Positions 1 to 10,946 of a stretch of DNA of 64,000 bases are shown here, piece after piece. The translations under genes and the position numbers were made by a program. Below the pieces are notes generated by a model. That model saw nothing but the letters and a program-made list of their open reading frames with translations. It did no database searches and was not told the origin of the DNA. This DNA is from Gambelia wislizenii (taxonomy: Eukaryota; Chordata; Lepidosauria; Squamata; Crotaphytidae): NCBI GenBank assembly GCA_030847615.1, contig JAUMIR010000004.1, positions 224,129,501 through 224,193,500 of the forward strand. Direction: 5' to 3'. Position 1 is the stretch's first letter. Each line of letters opens with the position of its first letter.

Positions 1-89
1 GGTAATACTTATTGGTTTTTGTTCCTTTCCAAGTGACAAGATCTTCAGCGTAAGGGTACACTGAAATACTACAAATGAACATTTTAGTA

Positions 90-340
90 CAGTAGGACTC
101 CCTGTATCTGCGGGGGATTGGTTCTGGGGAGCCTCATGGATACTGAAAACCGCAGATAACAGTGAACGCCATTGAAAATAATGAGACTTCAGGTTTAAAA
201 TACCATGGAGTTGCCTTGGAGCACTTAGACAATGGCTATAGAGGACACGTTTTCTAGGAAGACTGGTAGGTGTGCTGTTTTGTATCCCGTGGATAATTCA
301 AGCAGTGGATAAGGAATCAGTGGATATGGGCATCCTACTG
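90..340. mobile_element. pogo/Tigger-like MITE (copy 1)
   Basis: A 251-bp non-autonomous DNA element. It starts CAGTAGGACTCCCTGTATC and ends with the approximate reverse complement (ATATGGGCATCCTACTG), and is flanked on both sides by TA. The terminal sequence with its 'GTATCTGCGG' core and TA target site is what I know from pogo/Tigger-derived MITEs of vertebrates. It contains no transposase. Seven more copies of the general type occur in this window. Confidence 0.8.
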
Positions 341-342
341 TA

Positions 343-1616
343 TAGAAATTTAGAAATCTTCATAGTAATTTAGGAAGATGGGCTTTATGGACACACTTGC
401 TTCTTGTAAGTATGTTTGAGAAGGAAAAGCGAGGATCAGCTAATTTTTTTTTGTATGAGATTTTTTTTTGGCCAGCACAGACCAAGAAGACCACATCTCT
501 CATCCCCCATTTCAGCTTACCCATTGGAAAATTAGAAAAAATAGTGAAAAAACTAAACATGATGGGAAAGTGTTAAGTCTATCATCTCCATCTCCTGTAC
601 TGGTCAGTGTGAACTGGTAGGACTGTGGAAGTGAGAGGTGACTTGCCAACTTTGCATCCTTTCAGATCCCACTCTGTATTGTATTGTAATCTATCATATT
701 TCAAAGGCTCCCTTCCCTGTGTGCCAGTTGTTTCTGAAGCAGCCAAATTTCTCAGGTAAAATACACAAGTGCTCATAAACTCTGATTTCTGGGGAGGGTG
801 TTGGAGGGGGGAGGTTTGGCAGCTGTCTGTGTAGCTTCTGGAAAATTGCTTCTTTTTAGCCTACAATTCCTCACTTACAGAGCAATAGTGTCCTGTCTTT
901 CAATAATGCTACAAAGGTTAGGAAAGAAAACGGCCCTGCAACGTATTAAGACTCAGTTTACCATTTGTCTTCCATATTCTATATGTATGACAGAGATTAG
1001 GTATAACATTGATTATAACTGAACCTTTTCTTTTAACAACATGAATATTTTTCTTCAACTTGCTGCAGAAAATACATTATGAATAATAGCATGTAGTATG
1101 TAGCTGTTCCAACTGATTTATGTAAATATCCAATTACTCAAAAGATTGAAATGCCCTTTGAATGTTGTGCAAGTATCAACTTGGGACTTATTAGAACAAT
1201 GTGTATAATAATTCTTATTTGAAAGAGAAGTTAAGGTTTTATGCTGTTGATTTTTCTGCATGATTGGCAGTTTTTTTTCCTTTTAATATGAAAGTACTGG
1301 CCCAACTGAAGGAGAGAAAATCTACCACTAATATTTCAGATCTGCTCTCAGATTTTCCATTTGTGATTTGTAGAACACTGCAAAATGTTCTTGTTAATGT
1401 CTAAGTCCAATATTTGTTAATGCTCTGATAATTGCAAACCTCGCAGTTTTGTTTTGATGTTTCTTAGGTCTAAGGATTAACTGCTGAGTTAAGAGAATCT
1501 AACTACACTAAAAGGTTCTGGTTTTTGAAGTACAGCATTTGTAAAGCAACTAAGCCTTTGGGCTGAACAAATGACCACCTAGTACTTTATTACATTGGGC
1601 TACATGGTTTACTATA
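343..1616. other. unique AT-rich DNA, no gene seen
   Basis: No repeat family, exon with paired splice sites or long coding frame could be recognised here. The reading frames are short and show no family resemblance. Confidence 0.6.
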
Positions 1617-1638
1617 AAAACAAACAAACAAACAAACA
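1617..1638. repeat. (CAAA)n microsatellite
   Basis: About five CAAA tetranucleotide units in a row. Confidence 0.9.
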
Positions 1639-1946
1639 TCTCTCTGTATATTGTAGATAGCTTTTTTCCGCTGCATCTTTGATTGTGATGGCTCCACAGC
1701 CCTGCAGGGGTCTGGGGTGAGGTGGGGTGTCTCTTTTACTTACTTTTCTCACCTTGACACACAACTGTATCATAACTGCATTTAAAAAGGATTTTTCTTC
1801 CATTCATTATATTGCCTTGTGTTTTGATTTTTTAAAACCTTTGTTAGTATTTCAGATGTTGGGATAAAAGCCTAGAGAAACTGTTGAAAACACTTAAACA
1901 TTGTGTTATGTACATTTGCATGCCATTATTGGTGGATAATTTAGGT

Positions 1947-2167
1947 TTGAGAGCCAGTGTGGTGTAGTGGTTTGAGTGTTGGACTACAACTCTGGAGACC
2001 AGGGTTCAAATCCCCACTCAGCCATGGAAACCCACAGGGTGACCTTGGACAAATCGCTCGCAGCCTGAAAGGAAGGCAAAAGCAAAACCCCTCTGAACAA
2101 ATCTGTTAAAGAAAACCCCGTAATAGGGTTGCCATAAGTCGGAGATGACTTGAAGGCACACAACAAC
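1947..2167 (+). mobile_element. tRNA-derived SINE, ACA-tailed (copy 1)
   Basis: Full-length SINE. The head carries a pol III A box (TGGTGTAGTGG) and a good B box (GGTTCAAATCC near 2003). It is followed by the family body (CCATGGAAACCCACAGGGTG, then the CCTCTGAACAAATCTG segment), a 3' segment reading GCCATAAGTCGGAGATGACT, and a tail CACACAACAAC. This ACA-tailed type is abundant in Anolis-like lizards by my recollection. Other copies are at 19.3 and 60.2 kb, and a rearranged copy is at 57.7 kb. Confidence 0.9.
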
Positions 2168-2626
2168 GGTCTAATCATACTATATCCTGGAAATCTGGCT
2201 GCTTACAGGAGAAGCAGCTGGGTGGACAGTGGGCCCTCCCACACCCACTCCACAGCTGTAACATCTCTGTTCTGCAGGGAAGGGGGTAGAAACGTTCTCA
2301 TTTTGTCACCAGGTTAGAGCCTCAGAGAAGTAGCACGTTGCATACTGCTTTGGTGCCAGAAGGCCTCTGGTTTGTTCTGAGCATGGCTCAGGTACCTCTC
2401 TGATGGTTCATATGCACCTGTGTCATCCTGCCATTTTGCACAGTCCTCTCTTAGTCTGCAAGTGAACACTCTGCCTGAACAGATGCTGCTTGCTTGGATG
2501 GAACTACTGCCCGTGCTAAAGGCAGCGCAAGGATGGCCATGCCACTTTTAACCTGCACAGTGTGACTTTTTGAACCAAATTAAATGGTGCCTCAGTGTAC
2601 CTTGTGTAGGGAGTAGAAGTATCTAG

Positions 2627-2765
2627 AGTAGCGGTGGAAATCATGCAGTTACCTAGATGTTCCTGGACTGCAAGTTCCAGCAACACTAACCAGCATAGCC
2701 AGTGGGGAGGACTGCTGGCAGTTGCAGTCCACCAACCCCTGAAGAGTCGCATGTTTCCCATCTGT
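2627..2765. repeat. palindromic 'CTACAACTCCCA' type MITE-like repeat (copy 1)
   Basis: An imperfect inverted repeat. The left arm has AGATGTTCCTGGACTGCAAG and the right arm is its diverged complement (GGCAGTTGCAGTCCACCAAC), around a centre reading CAGCATAGCCAGTGGG. The same degenerate palindrome recurs at 6.9, 9.5, 13.2, 24.2, 29.0, 40.2 and 62.0 kb. It is probably a non-autonomous DNA transposon, but the superfamily is not certain. Confidence 0.65.
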
Positions 2766-2881
2766 AGTGTAGAGAAAGTAGTGCATCTGGCCAGAGAAGC
2801 ATGGTACAGGGAACTACAAAATTGTCTCTTGCATTAGGCATTTTCCTGATTTCTCAGCTGGCCAGCGATGCCTTTTATGTA

Positions 2882-3534
2882 CAGTTGTTCCTCCACATTC
2901 GCGGCTTTGACTTTTGCTGATCCGCCTATTTGCAGAAATCCTTGGCTCCCCCCCCCAGGGAACATGTTTAGGGGGTGGAGCGAAACCAAAGGAAAACCGT
3001 GCATTTGCTGCAAAGCCGCTGAGCCTCCTAAGTGCTCGGCAGTGGGGGCATGGCAGCAGGGGCATGGCAGAAACAGCGGTGGAGGCCCCAGAGGTATGGT
3101 GGCATTCCATTGAGGGGGAGGCCAAGCCTGAGGAATGCCGCACATTCTGCGGCTTTGCCCTGAACCTGCGGCATTCCCCAGGCTTGCCTTCCCCCCATAA
3201 CTGTACTGAACCCCGAGGAATGGCCACGTTCAGGGTAAAGTCGCCGAACATGGCCGGTCTTCAGGCTTGCCTTTCCCGGCCCAACTGAATTGAAGTCCCA
3301 GGAAATGCCGAAAGCGGTTGCTCCTGGAGCTTCAATTTGGTTGGGGTGGGAAAGGCTCGGGTATGCCTTTCCCAGCCCAACCAAATTGAAGTCCCAGGAA
3401 CCACCAAAAGTGGTGCTCGGCTTCGTCCCTTGACGAAAGCTGATTTAAATCTTTCCATAAATTTTTATTTGCGGTATTTTCACATGGGGGGGGGGCTTGT
3501 GTCCCTAATCCCCGTGAATGTGGAGGGACAATGT
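2882..3534. mobile_element. pogo/Tigger-like element with GC-rich hairpin interior (copy 2)
   Basis: The left end reads CAGTTGTTCCTCCACATTCG directly after TA. The right end, near 3513-3534, is a decayed complement (CGTGAATGTGGAGGGACAA). Between the ends lie about 600 bp of GC-rich DNA made of partly repeated modules. The segment TGCCTTTCCCGGCCCAACT... through GTCCCAGGAA recurs about 95 bp later, and several stretches are mutually inverted. Long open frames on both strands (up to 145 codons) result from this composition and match no known protein. It is longer than the usual 200-300 bp MITE of this family. Confidence 0.65.
3331..3390. repeat. 26-bp-arm hairpin inside the pogo-like element
   Basis: Arms of 26 bp match at 25 positions, starting TTCAATTTGGTTGGGG and ending CCAACCAAATTGAA, around an 8-bp loop. 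Confidence 0.85.
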
Positions 3535-4299
3535 GGAGGTATTTGTCTGTTGTTTGACTTGTTTAATTATAGTCTTTCCCTTCCCTGACTGACTGGTTAC
3601 AGGTCAGAGCCTACTTTCTAGATATTAGCTTTTATTCAACACAATCAATATTACACTGAAAGCTTCTTCCATATTGCAAAATGAATTTGAAAAGTGATGG
3701 CATAGGAAAGTGTTATCTGTGTATTAGCTTTGCTTTGTTTATTAGCAACCTACATATGCAAGGGCTTTACAAATATTATTGTCTGATATTAAAGCCAAAA
3801 AAGCCTCTCTTGACAGTCAGATTCCAGTATAAGCGTATTTTAGTTTTGCAGTGAACATAATGCAGAACATCTTGATGCTTCCCCATCTGTGCTTGCCATG
3901 GATCAGGTCTAGGCTGTTGTACAAAATCTGTGCCTCAGTCTGGAGAAAAAATATTTAGCCCCGTTAAGATCAATATTTTTCTTTTTGATAGTGAGATGTG
4001 CACACTGTGTATGGAGCTTTTCCAGGCCAGATCTCAGGACCTGGCAGAACAGAGTGGAAGCCAGGGGAAGAGCTGGAAAGAGTAGGATCTCTTTATCAAA
4101 CAATGTATGAATAATGTGAACATTGTGAGAAGGACAGAACTGAGAGGCAGGGCCAAAGAAAGCCCTATAACGAAGAGTACTTTAGAAATGCAATTCATGG
4201 GCTTGATGTGGGCCCAGGAAATATTTTATTCATGTACTTCATATAATTATCTTCAACGTTTTGAGTACTCCATGTATATAACTGGCTACAGATTATTGA
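3535..4299. other. unique DNA, no gene seen
   Basis: AT-rich sequence without recognisable repeats or exons. Confidence 0.5.
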
Positions 4300-4513
4300 G
4301 GGGTGTGTATGTGCCTTCAGGTTGCCTGTTGGCTTATGCTGAACCCTTGAAATTCATAGGATTTTCTTAGGCAAGGAATACTCAGAGGTGGTTTGCTAGT
4401 CTCTTCCTCTGAAATACAGCCTATAAGCGCCTGGTATTCATTGGCAGTCATCCATACAAGTACTAACCAGGGCTGATCCTGCTTAGTAAGAGCAGGTGGG
4501 ATTTGGTGCCTTT
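4300..4513 (-). mobile_element. 5S rRNA-derived SINE (copy 1, antisense)
   Basis: Read on the minus strand, the head (about 4440-4513) resembles 5S rRNA, with diverged versions of its internal control region and of TGGTTAGTACTTG. The body then reads GAGGAAG...GAATATTCCTTGCCTAAGAAAA and ends near GACTTGAAGGCAC. The 3' part shares similarity with the ACA-tailed tRNA SINE. Compare the better preserved copy at 31.6 kb. Confidence 0.75.
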
Positions 4514-6304
4514 TAGGTATTTATTCCTTTGAGGAGATAGGCCACTGCTGTTAGTATTCTTGCATTACTGGGCAAGAGGGATGCAAAGCTGCACCTGGGA
4601 GCCAGTGACTCTCGGGTCAAGCAGTTTTGTCAGACCCAAGAGATAAACGTTTCAAGTCAGAACTGAAATATATTAATATTCCAGATGGTTCTGGATCATT
4701 GACCTGGCTCAATCCACCCCAAGACTAGACTGGAGGCTCAGCCTCCCCTCCAGTAATTTGGCAAAATTGGACCACCAGGACTCCTATGTAGTTCAGCCTC
4801 CTCAGGAATTGCTAGTGGTCAAGCATTAAGAAATCTTAAGACTGTGATTGCCATTGAGCCCTTCCAGGAATAATGAAGGGTCCCTGCAGTCTATCCTATG
4901 CACCCTTACTTGGGAGTAAGTTACATTGAACACATGGGAGGGATTTAAATGTGCTTGTAAGAGTCTTTGTAATTAAGGTCCTTCCAGTGATAATTGTTGA
5001 GGAAAGTAATTTTGCAAGTAGGTAAAATCAATGAGAACCCACCTATCAATATTGAGTCTCCCTACCTTACAAACAGTTCTGGGGTCCCTGTTTTGTGCCA
5101 AATTTCACGTGCTTAATGTGTAGCAAGAACAGGGCATTTCAAGGTTTTTGGATTGCAAATTTCAGAATTTTACATCATTGTTGATGTTGTCTAGGGTTAG
5201 TGAGAACTGCGGTTCAGTACCATCTGGTGGGCCGCGGTTATATAGTCACTGAAGATTCCACAGAATTTTGTTTTTTAAACTTTTTAATATTTGATGGGAT
5301 TTTTTTCTTTCTAAAATAGGCTAAGGGTAAATTGGGATTGGAACACAGGTCTAATTTCATTGGTGCTGGATCGATCAAAAGGAATATTATTTTAATCAAA
5401 TTGCTTGTAAAATGAATTCTAAGGAGTAGCTGTTATAGTTGCTTGGAGCAAAAATAACAAAGGATGTGACAGACTGAAAGACTGTTTTTTCAGTCTGTTT
5501 ATTCTGGTATAAATTTTTGTGGCATAATGCCCACTTAAGCCAAAAAATGTAATCCACTAAAGTTTATGCCACACTAATGCAAGTCTTTCAGGTATCACAA
5601 CTCTATCCATGTAGCTGTCCTCCCCCTGTATTGTCTTTGTTTGTGACTTGTGTAATATATATGTAACCTAATGTACAAAATATTCATCAGGATCTTGCAT
5701 GCACAGTAATACATTGGAAATTGATTTCCAAAATCTTGTAATCCTTATTCCTTATGATTCTGTGTGGATCTGCATGGCTTCACAAGTTGTATGAATTTGA
5801 GCACATCTCAAAGCTTTGACTGAAAAAGACTTTTTCCATTTTCCAGTGAAATTTTGTCATTAAGTGAGGCAACATATTAAACAGTCAGTGGTTTTATTAA
5901 TCAAGAGCACTGGGGAAGGAGTTAAAAATTTTAACAAGGTTGTTTCTCTTTGCGGTTTATGTCTCATGAGAATCATAAAGGCTTTGTTGGTAGTGAAGCA
6001 GAAGAAATAATGAGTAACACTTTCCCTGAGAATTGGAAAAGTACATTCTGAGAATAAATTTACATTTCCTAAGTATCTTGCTGACCAGTAGGTTTTAATG
6101 CTCTTCTTAAAAACAAACTTGAAAAATTGGAGTTTAGAAAATTACTGAAGTTCAGAGAGCCGACTCTGTTCTTTTTAGTGTTCATTTTGTTGGAGAAAGT
6201 TTATAAACATACATCTTAAGGAAGAGTGAGGACAGACACTGGAGAAAAGGTTCAAAAATTACAGTTGTATAACCAGTTTAATGGGAATAGTCGCGTTAAA
6301 GTTA
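4514..6304. other. unique DNA, no gene seen
   Basis: No transposon family, exon pair or RNA gene could be recognised. A few sections may be very old repeats beyond visual recognition. Confidence 0.5.
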
Positions 6305-6530
6305 GAGAGAGAGAGAGACCTGTTGTGGTGCAGTGGAGAAATGTGTGAGTTGGGAAGTTTCTGCTTCTAATCTTGCCAGGCATGAAATTATTTGGTGGCC
6401 ACTACTCTCTTAGTCCCCCGTGGGTATCATGGAGATAATACTGGCTCATGTTTGTTGTACAGATTAGATAGATAATGTATGTTGAGCTTTGAAGAGTCAA
6501 GAAAGATTCTAAGTGCTAAATATTACTGGA
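6305..6530 (+). mobile_element. MIR-like / CORE-type tRNA SINE, diverged
   Basis: A diverged tRNA-like start (GTTGTGGTGCAGTGG) is followed by a MIR-like body: ATCATGGAGATAATACTGGC, then GATTAGATAGATAATGTATG and a 'GAGCTTTGAAGA...AGTGCTAAATATTA' end. The order and wording fit the amniote MIR/CORE-SINE consensus, but divergence is high. Confidence 0.6.
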
Positions 6531-6879
6531 ATCTCGCTGCATTGTTTGGCTTGGAGAATTGTAGCACAGTGTTTCTGTTTTGGGAGAGAAGCTCTCTCTG
6601 GCTTTTCTTCGCAAAATCTTCAGGAGAGAAGCACCCTACGTGGAGAAGCAGGGAAGAAAAAAAATAAAATCTTTGCATGAGGGTCAGGAAGCCAAAATAA
6701 CTAGGGCATTCTGCATTTCCATCCTTGCCTTAGTAGGGTGAAAGAATTCTGTGCTGTCACAGTAAAGGTATCAGGGTAGAACTTGAAAGAGCACCAGGTA
6801 AGGAGAAAACAAGTTCATGACGTGTCTGTAGCAGGGGGACGAATGTGGTTTTGTGTTAAGGTGATGTTTGTTCCAAAAT

Positions 6880-7018
6880 GTGGTCACAGAATTCTGATCC
6901 TTGGCCCTCCAAAAGTTGTTGGATTTTAAGTTCCATCTGTCCTAGCTATCATAGCCAATGGTGAGGCATGGTGGGAGTTGTAGTTCAGGAACACCTGGGG
7001 GACCACAGGTTCTTTGTT
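6880..7018. repeat. palindromic MITE-like repeat (copy 2)
   Basis: Left arm TTGGCCCTCCAAAAGTTGTT, centre CATAGCCAATGG, right arm GGGAGTTGTAGTTCAGGAAC then GGGGGACCACAGG. Same family as 2627-2765. Confidence 0.7.
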
Positions 7019-7604
7019 CTTGTCCTAATGTGTATCTTTCCTGTAAGGATTAACTATTGAACCTCCCTTAGTAACAGTCTGACAGCTGGCTCCTATATTG
7101 GCTTTAGCTGCAGCAGTATTAACAGATGTTTGGTCCATTACAGCTTAATAAGCTTTGTAAGGCATGGGAAGTGAGACATGGTCTGTTCTATCCCCTGCCA
7201 CTCAATGTATGAGAGCAAGCATTTTTCCTGAGGACTCTGGTGAACTCTGGACCTGCTCCAGTTGGGCTGTTCTTGCACAGGAACATCCATGGCCTGGGTC
7301 TTGAAATAGATCCAGACAAGTGTCTGGAAAGCAAAATGAACGCCTGTACAAATCCTTGTGTATATGATTCAGTGCTGGTATTCTCCTTTACCAGGTATGT
7401 GTAAGTAGGGAAGGTGTCATGTGTGAAATGCTGCTGATTTTGTTACTCTTTAGATCTTCACAATTGACATCCACTCTCTTGTTTTTGAACGACTTACTTG
7501 AAAAGCTGTGTATCACTGTTTGGTTCTTTATTGCCCAACAGATAAGGCAGGCTCATCCCCGGTTCTTGGGCAAACTGAATTTGTTCCTGCCTCCTATTCA
7601 CTGA
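7019..7604. other. unique DNA, no gene seen
   Basis: No recognisable repeat or exon. Confidence 0.5.
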
Positions 7605-7690
7605 CATTAGCTGCTTTGAATCCCATTTTGGGAGAAAGGTGAAATAATAAATAACAACAGTAGCAACAATAATTATAAATAATTAGTGGT
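7605..7690 (+). mobile_element. LINE or SINE 3' tail fragment
   Basis: GCTGCTTTGAATCCCATTTT, GGGAGAAAGGTGAAATAATA and an A/T-rich AATAA tail. This resembles the common squamate tail 'GCCGCTTTGGGTCCC...GGGAGAAAGGCGGGATATAAATAA'. Only the tail is present. Confidence 0.55.
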
Positions 7691-8064
7691 GCAGGTTTGG
7701 TTTTGTTGTATTGAAATGGCTTAAATAAGGCATTGTATACAGAATGCAAACTGGTAGTTGACTAGCGCTAAACCTAGAAATACAGGAGGGTGGCCAGGGA
7801 ATGGGTTCTTCCCAAAGCTGGGAGAAGTTTTCTTTTTTTGACTACAACTTCCCATAACCATGCTCACTAGGGGATTCCAGAGTGTAGTTCTGAGCACTGT
7901 GAGGGATCCATTGAGAATGGATTATATGTTCTTTGTGGAAGGTCCTATGTTCAGTTCCTCAGCATCTCTGTTAAAAGGATCCATTAGCAAGTGATCCTTG
8001 ATACTACATAGAGCTGATGCCAGTCAATAGGCAGTACTGGGCCAGAAGGAGAAGTAGTTTGACG

Positions 8065-8290
8065 TGGGGCCCTGCCACACTGCATAGTTATAGCGCTATG
8101 GTTTCAATTTAACTGCCATGACTCCATCCCATGGAATCTTGGGATTTGCTGTTTAGGGAGGGGAACTTTTAATTCTCAGCCAGAGAACTCTAGTGCCTCA
8201 CTAAACTATAAATGTTAGGATTCCATAGGACGTTGCCATGACAGTTAAAGTGGAATCAGAACGCTATAATTGTATAGTGCAGATGTCCCC
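8065..8290. mobile_element. palindromic hAT-like MITE (copy 1)
   Basis: An imperfect palindrome of about 226 bp. Left end GTGGGGCCCTGCCACACTGC; right end TGTATAGTGCAGATGTCCCC. The inner arms contain AACTGCCATGACTCCATCCC and its diverged complement GTTGCCATGACAGTTAAAGT. The left inner arm ATGGAATCTTGGGATTTGCT is mirrored near 8207-8225. I recall this family as very common in Anolis. There is no coding capacity. Confidence 0.75.
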
Positions 8291-8370
8291 TGTTATAAGC
8301 TTCCTAGGCTCATAATTACATGCTTTTGACATAGATGCTTTTCTTGTTAACCTTTGTTATTCTTGTTGTG

Positions 8371-8387
8371 TTTTCTCTCTCTCTCTC

Positions 8388-8437
<50 letters not shown>
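8371..8437. repeat. (CT)n microsatellite
   Basis: An almost pure CT tract of about 65 bp with two small interruptions. The open frame through it, rich in Ser and Leu, is an artefact of the repeat. Confidence 0.98.
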
Positions 8438-8439
<2 letters not shown>

Positions 8440-9519
8440 AGTCTGCTTCTTTCATTTCTTCTCTTCTTTCTGCCTCATTCTCTGCCTCTGCTAGCAATTA
8501 CTTCTGCCTCCTCCGGGAGGTTCACCTCATACTTTCAAGAAACAGGCAACTAGGTACAGTCATGGGCTTGTACCTGCATGTTAATTTGAATTCTGCGTTT
8601 CTAGTAAACATTGCTGTAAATGTGTCTCTTGAGCCCTGTACTATAACGAATCTGTCTTTGCTCCCTCAGGCCTTAGAAACGGGGCTTTGACAACAGTAAC
8701 AAAGACAATCTGAGGTGCAGGAGGATGGCTTCTAAATGGAAAGCTGTCACCGATTGCCTGACTCTTGTCTCTTTAATCTCTTCTACATTGAAACAGTAGA
8801 TGTTGTTTTAATATAAATTAAGTGTGAATTCCTAAGGCTTTTTAAAAAAGAAAAGCAGGAAGTATTAAAAATCTAAGTGATGGGAGAAATATATGAAAAA
8901 TCAGGGCATTTCCCCTCAGTTATGCAGGTGAAAGTGAAACACTGCATGTTAGGGCTCAAAGGGAAACCTTATGCATGGCTGAATGTTGTCCCTAGTTTAC
9001 ACCAGGATGGGGAACCTGTCTCAGCTGTGTCTTTTGAAGCTACAAGAGTGGTGTGACTTATGTGATAAAAATTTCCTTCATTTAAAGAGAGAGAGAGAGA
9101 GAGAAAAGAAAGAAATCCCTACATAAAAAAAGATTGCCATGGAGAAGGATTCTGGCACACTGTCTCTCTGACACCTAGTTTTTGTGTGTTTCTTATATGC
9201 AACAACATTTAGTTATGGAAAGACCCCACCTACAGTCAAAAGCGGTATAGACCAGAGACAGGTTTACCAACTTGGTGATAATGATGCCCTTCTTTTGTAT
9301 TGCCTTTGAAAATGTTATCTTTAGTTGGAAGTTGAATTACCGGTAGCTTGAATTTGCTTCACAGAAATGTATTTAATGAAATTATGAGTTCTGAATCATG
9401 CTGATTTTCTTTGGTCATATTTTTATTGTTCTTCCTGTGTTTATAGGAAAGCAGGATATTTAGACAATTCTGCTTTACTTCACTGAGACTCCACAAGTAT
9501 TATATGGAATAAAACAGAT
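8438..9519. other. unique DNA with a short (GA)n tract
   Basis: No gene seen. A GA dinucleotide tract sits at about 9086-9103. An acceptor-like CTTTGCTCCCTCAG at 8657-8670 is not followed by a sustained open exon with a donor. Confidence 0.5.
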
Positions 9520-9524
9520 GAGTA

Positions 9525-9640
9525 ACTGTGGCCCTCCCAACATTTTTGGCCTACAATTCCTATCAGCTCTAGCCAGGATAGACAACAATGAGGCATTATG
9601 GGAGCTAAAGTCCAAAAACATCTTTAGAGCCTCAGTTGCC
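9525..9640. repeat. palindromic MITE-like repeat (copy 3)
   Basis: Left arm TGTGGCCCTCCCAACATTTT then CTACAATTCCTATCAGC; right arm ATTATGGGAGCTAAAGTCCA then AACATCTTTAGAGCC. Same family as 2627-2765. Confidence 0.65.
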
Positions 9641-10025
9641 TACTCTGGAATAAAACCCTAAATGCACCCTAAAACTAGCATGTTTGTTTCCATATGGAAG
9701 ATTTTAGTCACAGAATCATAGTAGTCCAAAGCCTCAGTGCCCAGATATCCACAAGCATCAAATGCATAGATTGTTTTCCTGGTCTCTCAGTCCAAGTTGA
9801 CTTGATGTTAGGGCAGTCAGAGCACATCAAGAGTATTTGCAGCCAATATGAATTAATCAGACATGGGTCTGCTTATGTTCCATGATCTGGTTCACACATC
9901 TCAGTAAGACCTTACAATTTATGAGCTAGTGTCTTGGTGCATGTTGGCTGATGTTCCATTGCAAGTTGGAGTGCCTAAACATTCTTGTTTAGCATAACAT
10001 CTGCATCCCACAGGGCCAGTACTTT

Positions 10026-10049
10026 GGTTTTTTGTTTGTTTGTTTGTTT
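10026..10049. repeat. (GTTT)n microsatellite
   Basis: Short run of TTTG/GTTT units. Confidence 0.9.
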
Positions 10050-10194
10050 TCTGTACCAGCAAGCTAGAGAAACAACCAAAGAAGAGACAGTGAGGTCTTT
10101 CTTTGGCTTGTTGGGGAGAAATAAGACAGATGCCCACTGTCGCCAGGTTTCAGCATGACACTGAAAAAACCACAAACCATGGCTTGTTTTTTTC

Positions 10195-10260
10195 CCTTTG
10201 TTTATATCCCACCTTTCTCCAATTATGAGACCCACTGCAATGTACTTCTGTTGGGAGTAA
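10195..10260 (-). mobile_element. LINE/SINE tail fragment, antisense
   Basis: TGTTTATATCCCACCTTTCT is the reverse complement of the common tail 'AGAAAGGTGGGATATAAACA'. No coding part remains. Confidence 0.5.
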
Positions 10261-10624
10261 TTAGCCAGCATTCCCCAGCACACTGGCTTGCACAAAGTAC
10301 TGTATATTTCTGAAGAATACTGACTTACTGTGGCATGCCCATTGTCTCTTGGTATCTTCATCTTGAGGAAAGTTGGGTTGCATTTAGTTGCAGGATAATT
10401 AATCTTGGAAGAGGGGGAGAGACTTAAGGAGCTTTGAAATGCACTGAGAAGTTGAAACTTTTATCATTGGAAGTTCTATTCAGTGCACCGGAACTTGCTT
10501 TTCTAAATAGTTCCTCCACATTTATAAGAGTAGAAATAATTGTTTTATAATGAATGTTTTTAACAATTAAACAGGCCTTTGGCTTATAAGCGATGGGGCA
10601 GAAGAGGATTTTAAATGAGGTATA

Positions 10625-10863
10625 CAGGTCACTGCAGAGCCAATATCTGTGGTTTCAGTTATTTGACGGACACAAAATAGGGGACACATACCATAGTTGT
10701 GCTGGAAAATGCCTCTCTAGGAATCGCTAGGTACTCCAGTGCAACTCTATGCCATGTTTGTACAGGAAGTCCTTTATTTTAATAGAGTTTGCTATTATCT
10801 GCAGTTGCACTTATACACGGTAAGTCCAGGAATGTATCCCCTGAAGATATGGGAGGGCACCTG
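10625..10863. mobile_element. pogo/Tigger-like MITE, CAGGT-end subfamily (copy 3)
   Basis: Starts CAGGTCACTGCAGAGCCAAT and ends GGGAGGGCACCTG, flanked by TA on both sides. Internal motifs (ATATCTGTGGTTTCAGTTAT and GGTAAGTCCAGGAATGTATC) match those of the copy at 32.7 kb, defining a second end type distinct from the CAGTTG/CAGTAG type. About 239 bp, no coding region. Confidence 0.75.
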
Positions 10864-10946
10864 TAGTGTATCTTTTACTGTGTTTTTTGAATTGTTTAAA
10901 CTTAATGTTTCAGTTGGATTTTTCATTTACTTTTTTAAAAAATGTA

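Noticed and set aside
1947..2060. tRNA gene
   Set aside because: A and B boxes are present, but cloverleaf pairing is absent and the sequence continues into a SINE body. The same applies at 19.3 and 60.2 kb.
2814..3384. Overlapping open frames of 103-145 codons on both strands
   Set aside because: GC-rich modules of the enlarged pogo-like element; no protein family resemblance and the same stretch is open in several frames.
8335..8553. 72-codon Ser/Leu-rich open frame
   Set aside because: It is a translation of the CT microsatellite.
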